The position numbers and the translations under genes were made by a program. From an uncultured Collinsella sp. (lineage in GTDB: Bacteria > Actinomycetota > Coriobacteriia > Coriobacteriales > Coriobacteriaceae), in NCBI GenBank assembly GCA_902478875.1, contig CABSMZ010000133.1, positions 1-5,120 on the forward strand: a DNA stretch of 5,120 nucleotides, read 5' to 3'. The notes under the pieces are model-generated. The model was not told where the DNA came from and did not search any database. It saw only the letters and a list, made by a program, of their open reading frames with translations. Numbering within the stretch: the first letter of the stretch is position 1; each line of letters begins with the position of its first letter. This document shows, piece by piece, positions 4,613 to 5,120 of the stretch.

Positions 4613-4621
4613 TTTATACCA
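4613..4621 (-). promoter_or_regulatory. Extended -10 promoter of the toxin locus
   Basis: On the minus strand TGGTATAAA is a near-perfect extended -10 (TG at 4621-4620, TATAAA at 4618-4613). No good -35 is found at 16-18 bp spacing, which an extended -10 can tolerate. The expected start is near 4606, giving a leader of about 145 bases before the toxin ATG. Confidence 0.65.
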
Positions 4622-4798
4622 CGGAAGGTCACTTTCGATGCGCATAGCTCGCAAAATAACACTCGCTGGACCGTTTCGGCGTGCTCAGCCTCCGCTCGAT
4701 CTTACGCATGTTTTTTGGGAGGGCATGAATCGTCGCCCGTCACGGCGGCTTATACAGCCTCTCGGCATGGAGGGAAACGCCATGGTCGCGCTCAACAT
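4622..4798. other. Intergenic stretch with no recognised gene
   Basis: Together with the toxin leader this makes a gap of over 300 bases between the toxin and the HsdS remnant. I see no tRNA, no terminator with a T-run and no conserved protein in it. The only item of note is the start of a short rightward frame at 4782 with a good ribosome site (GGAGGG, 4769-4774), discussed under findings. Confidence 0.6.
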
Positions 4799-5086
4799 CT
4801 ACGCCGACATCGAGCCGATGCCCAAGATCCAGAGCATGCTGCGCGTGGCGTCTGCCTTGCGCGGGAAGTCGAGCAGGCGGTCGCGGTAGTACCCGTACTG
4901 CGCCCGGCGTGCCTCGATCTCGGCAGGGATACCGTCGGTGAGCGATTTCGTTAGGGTGTCGAAGCGGTAGAGGATGTCGACGACCTTCTGCTGGGTGCCG
5001 ATGGATGGGGCGGGAATCTCGACCCTCGATAAGTCCACAGGCACGACTTCGATTACCTTTTTCGGTTTAGCGTATTGCTCTTCAGA
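4799..5086 (-). pseudogene. hsdS: Type I restriction specificity subunit HsdS, C-terminal remnant
   Basis: The leftward frame reads ...V-D-L-S-R-V-E-I-P-A-P-S-I-G-T-Q-Q-K-V-V-D-I-L-Y-R-F-D-T-L-T, then L-T-D-G-I-P-A-E-I-E-A-R-R-A-Q-Y-G-Y-Y-R-D-R-L-L-D-F. This is the conserved C-terminal spacer of HsdS: the 'IPxPxxxxQxxIVxxLDxFD' strand-helix that precedes the long coiled coil ending in 'AEIEARRxQYxYYRxxLL'. The frame is closed by TGA at 5087-5089, so both target-recognition domains are absent; HsdS is normally about 380-450 residues. The tail after L-L-D-F (about 23 residues to TAG 4799-4801) is longer than usual. It is either a dead remnant or a silent C-terminal cassette of the sort used in phase-variable type I systems, but no recombinase or inverted-repeat partner is visible here. 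No hsdM or hsdR lies in the window. Confidence 0.82.
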
Positions 5087-5120
5087 TCATCGTGGTGTGT
5101 TCGTAGCCGCGCTCCACGAG
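5082..5120 (-). CDS. Last codons of an unidentified gene entering from the right
   Basis: From the right edge one frame reads L-V-E-R-G-Y-E-H-T-T-M-I and stops at TGA 5082-5084, slightly overlapping the open frame of the HsdS remnant. Twelve residues are too few to identify. It could be the end of an upstream gene, or the other side of the rearrangement that truncated hsdS. Confidence 0.3.
   Translation of the reverse strand, partial: LVERGYEHTTMI

Overview
The window looks like one end of a metagenomic (probably gut) contig. Bases 1-25 are Nextera/Tn5 adapter, not biology; real sequence starts at 26. The DNA is fairly GC-rich with strong Shine-Dalgarno sites (AGGAGG-type). Gene flavour (a DUF4143 ATPase remnant, a type I HsdS tail, a YjdF gene, a MerR/AdhR-type stress operon) fits an anaerobic gut bacterium. 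A Coriobacteriia-like actinobacterium is my best guess, with high-GC Bacillota as the alternative. This assignment is inference.

Left block (26-2302): a leftward operon of four small metabolic genes: a RibD-C/dihydrofolate-reductase-like oxidoreductase, a cupin, a carboxymuconolactone-decarboxylase-like (AhpD-fold) protein, and an aldo/keto reductase cut by the contig end. It diverges from a MerR regulator whose Cys54 and helix-turn-helix resemble the AdhR/NmlR carbonyl-sensing group. The shared intergenic region holds a textbook MerR-type promoter: -35 TTGACT, 19-bp spacer, -10 TAGGAT, with a perfect CTTAAAG-N4-CTTTAAG operator in the spacer. The block reads as an aldehyde/electrophile-responsive redox operon.

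Middle block (2303-3170): decayed DNA. A fragment resembling a surface-repeat protein (about 2327-2585) abuts the C-terminal half of a DUF4143-type ATPase. The ATPase gene has lost its Walker domain by internal deletion, and its true N-terminal codons remain out of frame at 3087-3116. Just upstream lies a 44-base inverted repeat whose arms each carry the palindrome GTTTCGAAAC.

Riboswitch block (3249-3804): an extended -10 promoter, a leader that looks like a yjdF (azaaromatic) riboswitch with an anti-Shine-Dalgarno segment, and a YjdF/DUF2992 gene.

Right block (3966-5120): defence-type content, all leftward. A ToxN/AbiQ-superfamily (type III toxin-antitoxin) endoribonuclease-like gene ends in an intrinsic terminator. 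It is preceded by a 10-bp GNRA hairpin and a structured, promoter-bearing non-coding leader that could be its RNA antitoxin, although the usual 35-50-base tandem repeats are not visible. Beyond it is a truncated type I restriction specificity (HsdS) C-terminus. The toxin plus its atypical RNA leader is the best candidate for something undescribed.
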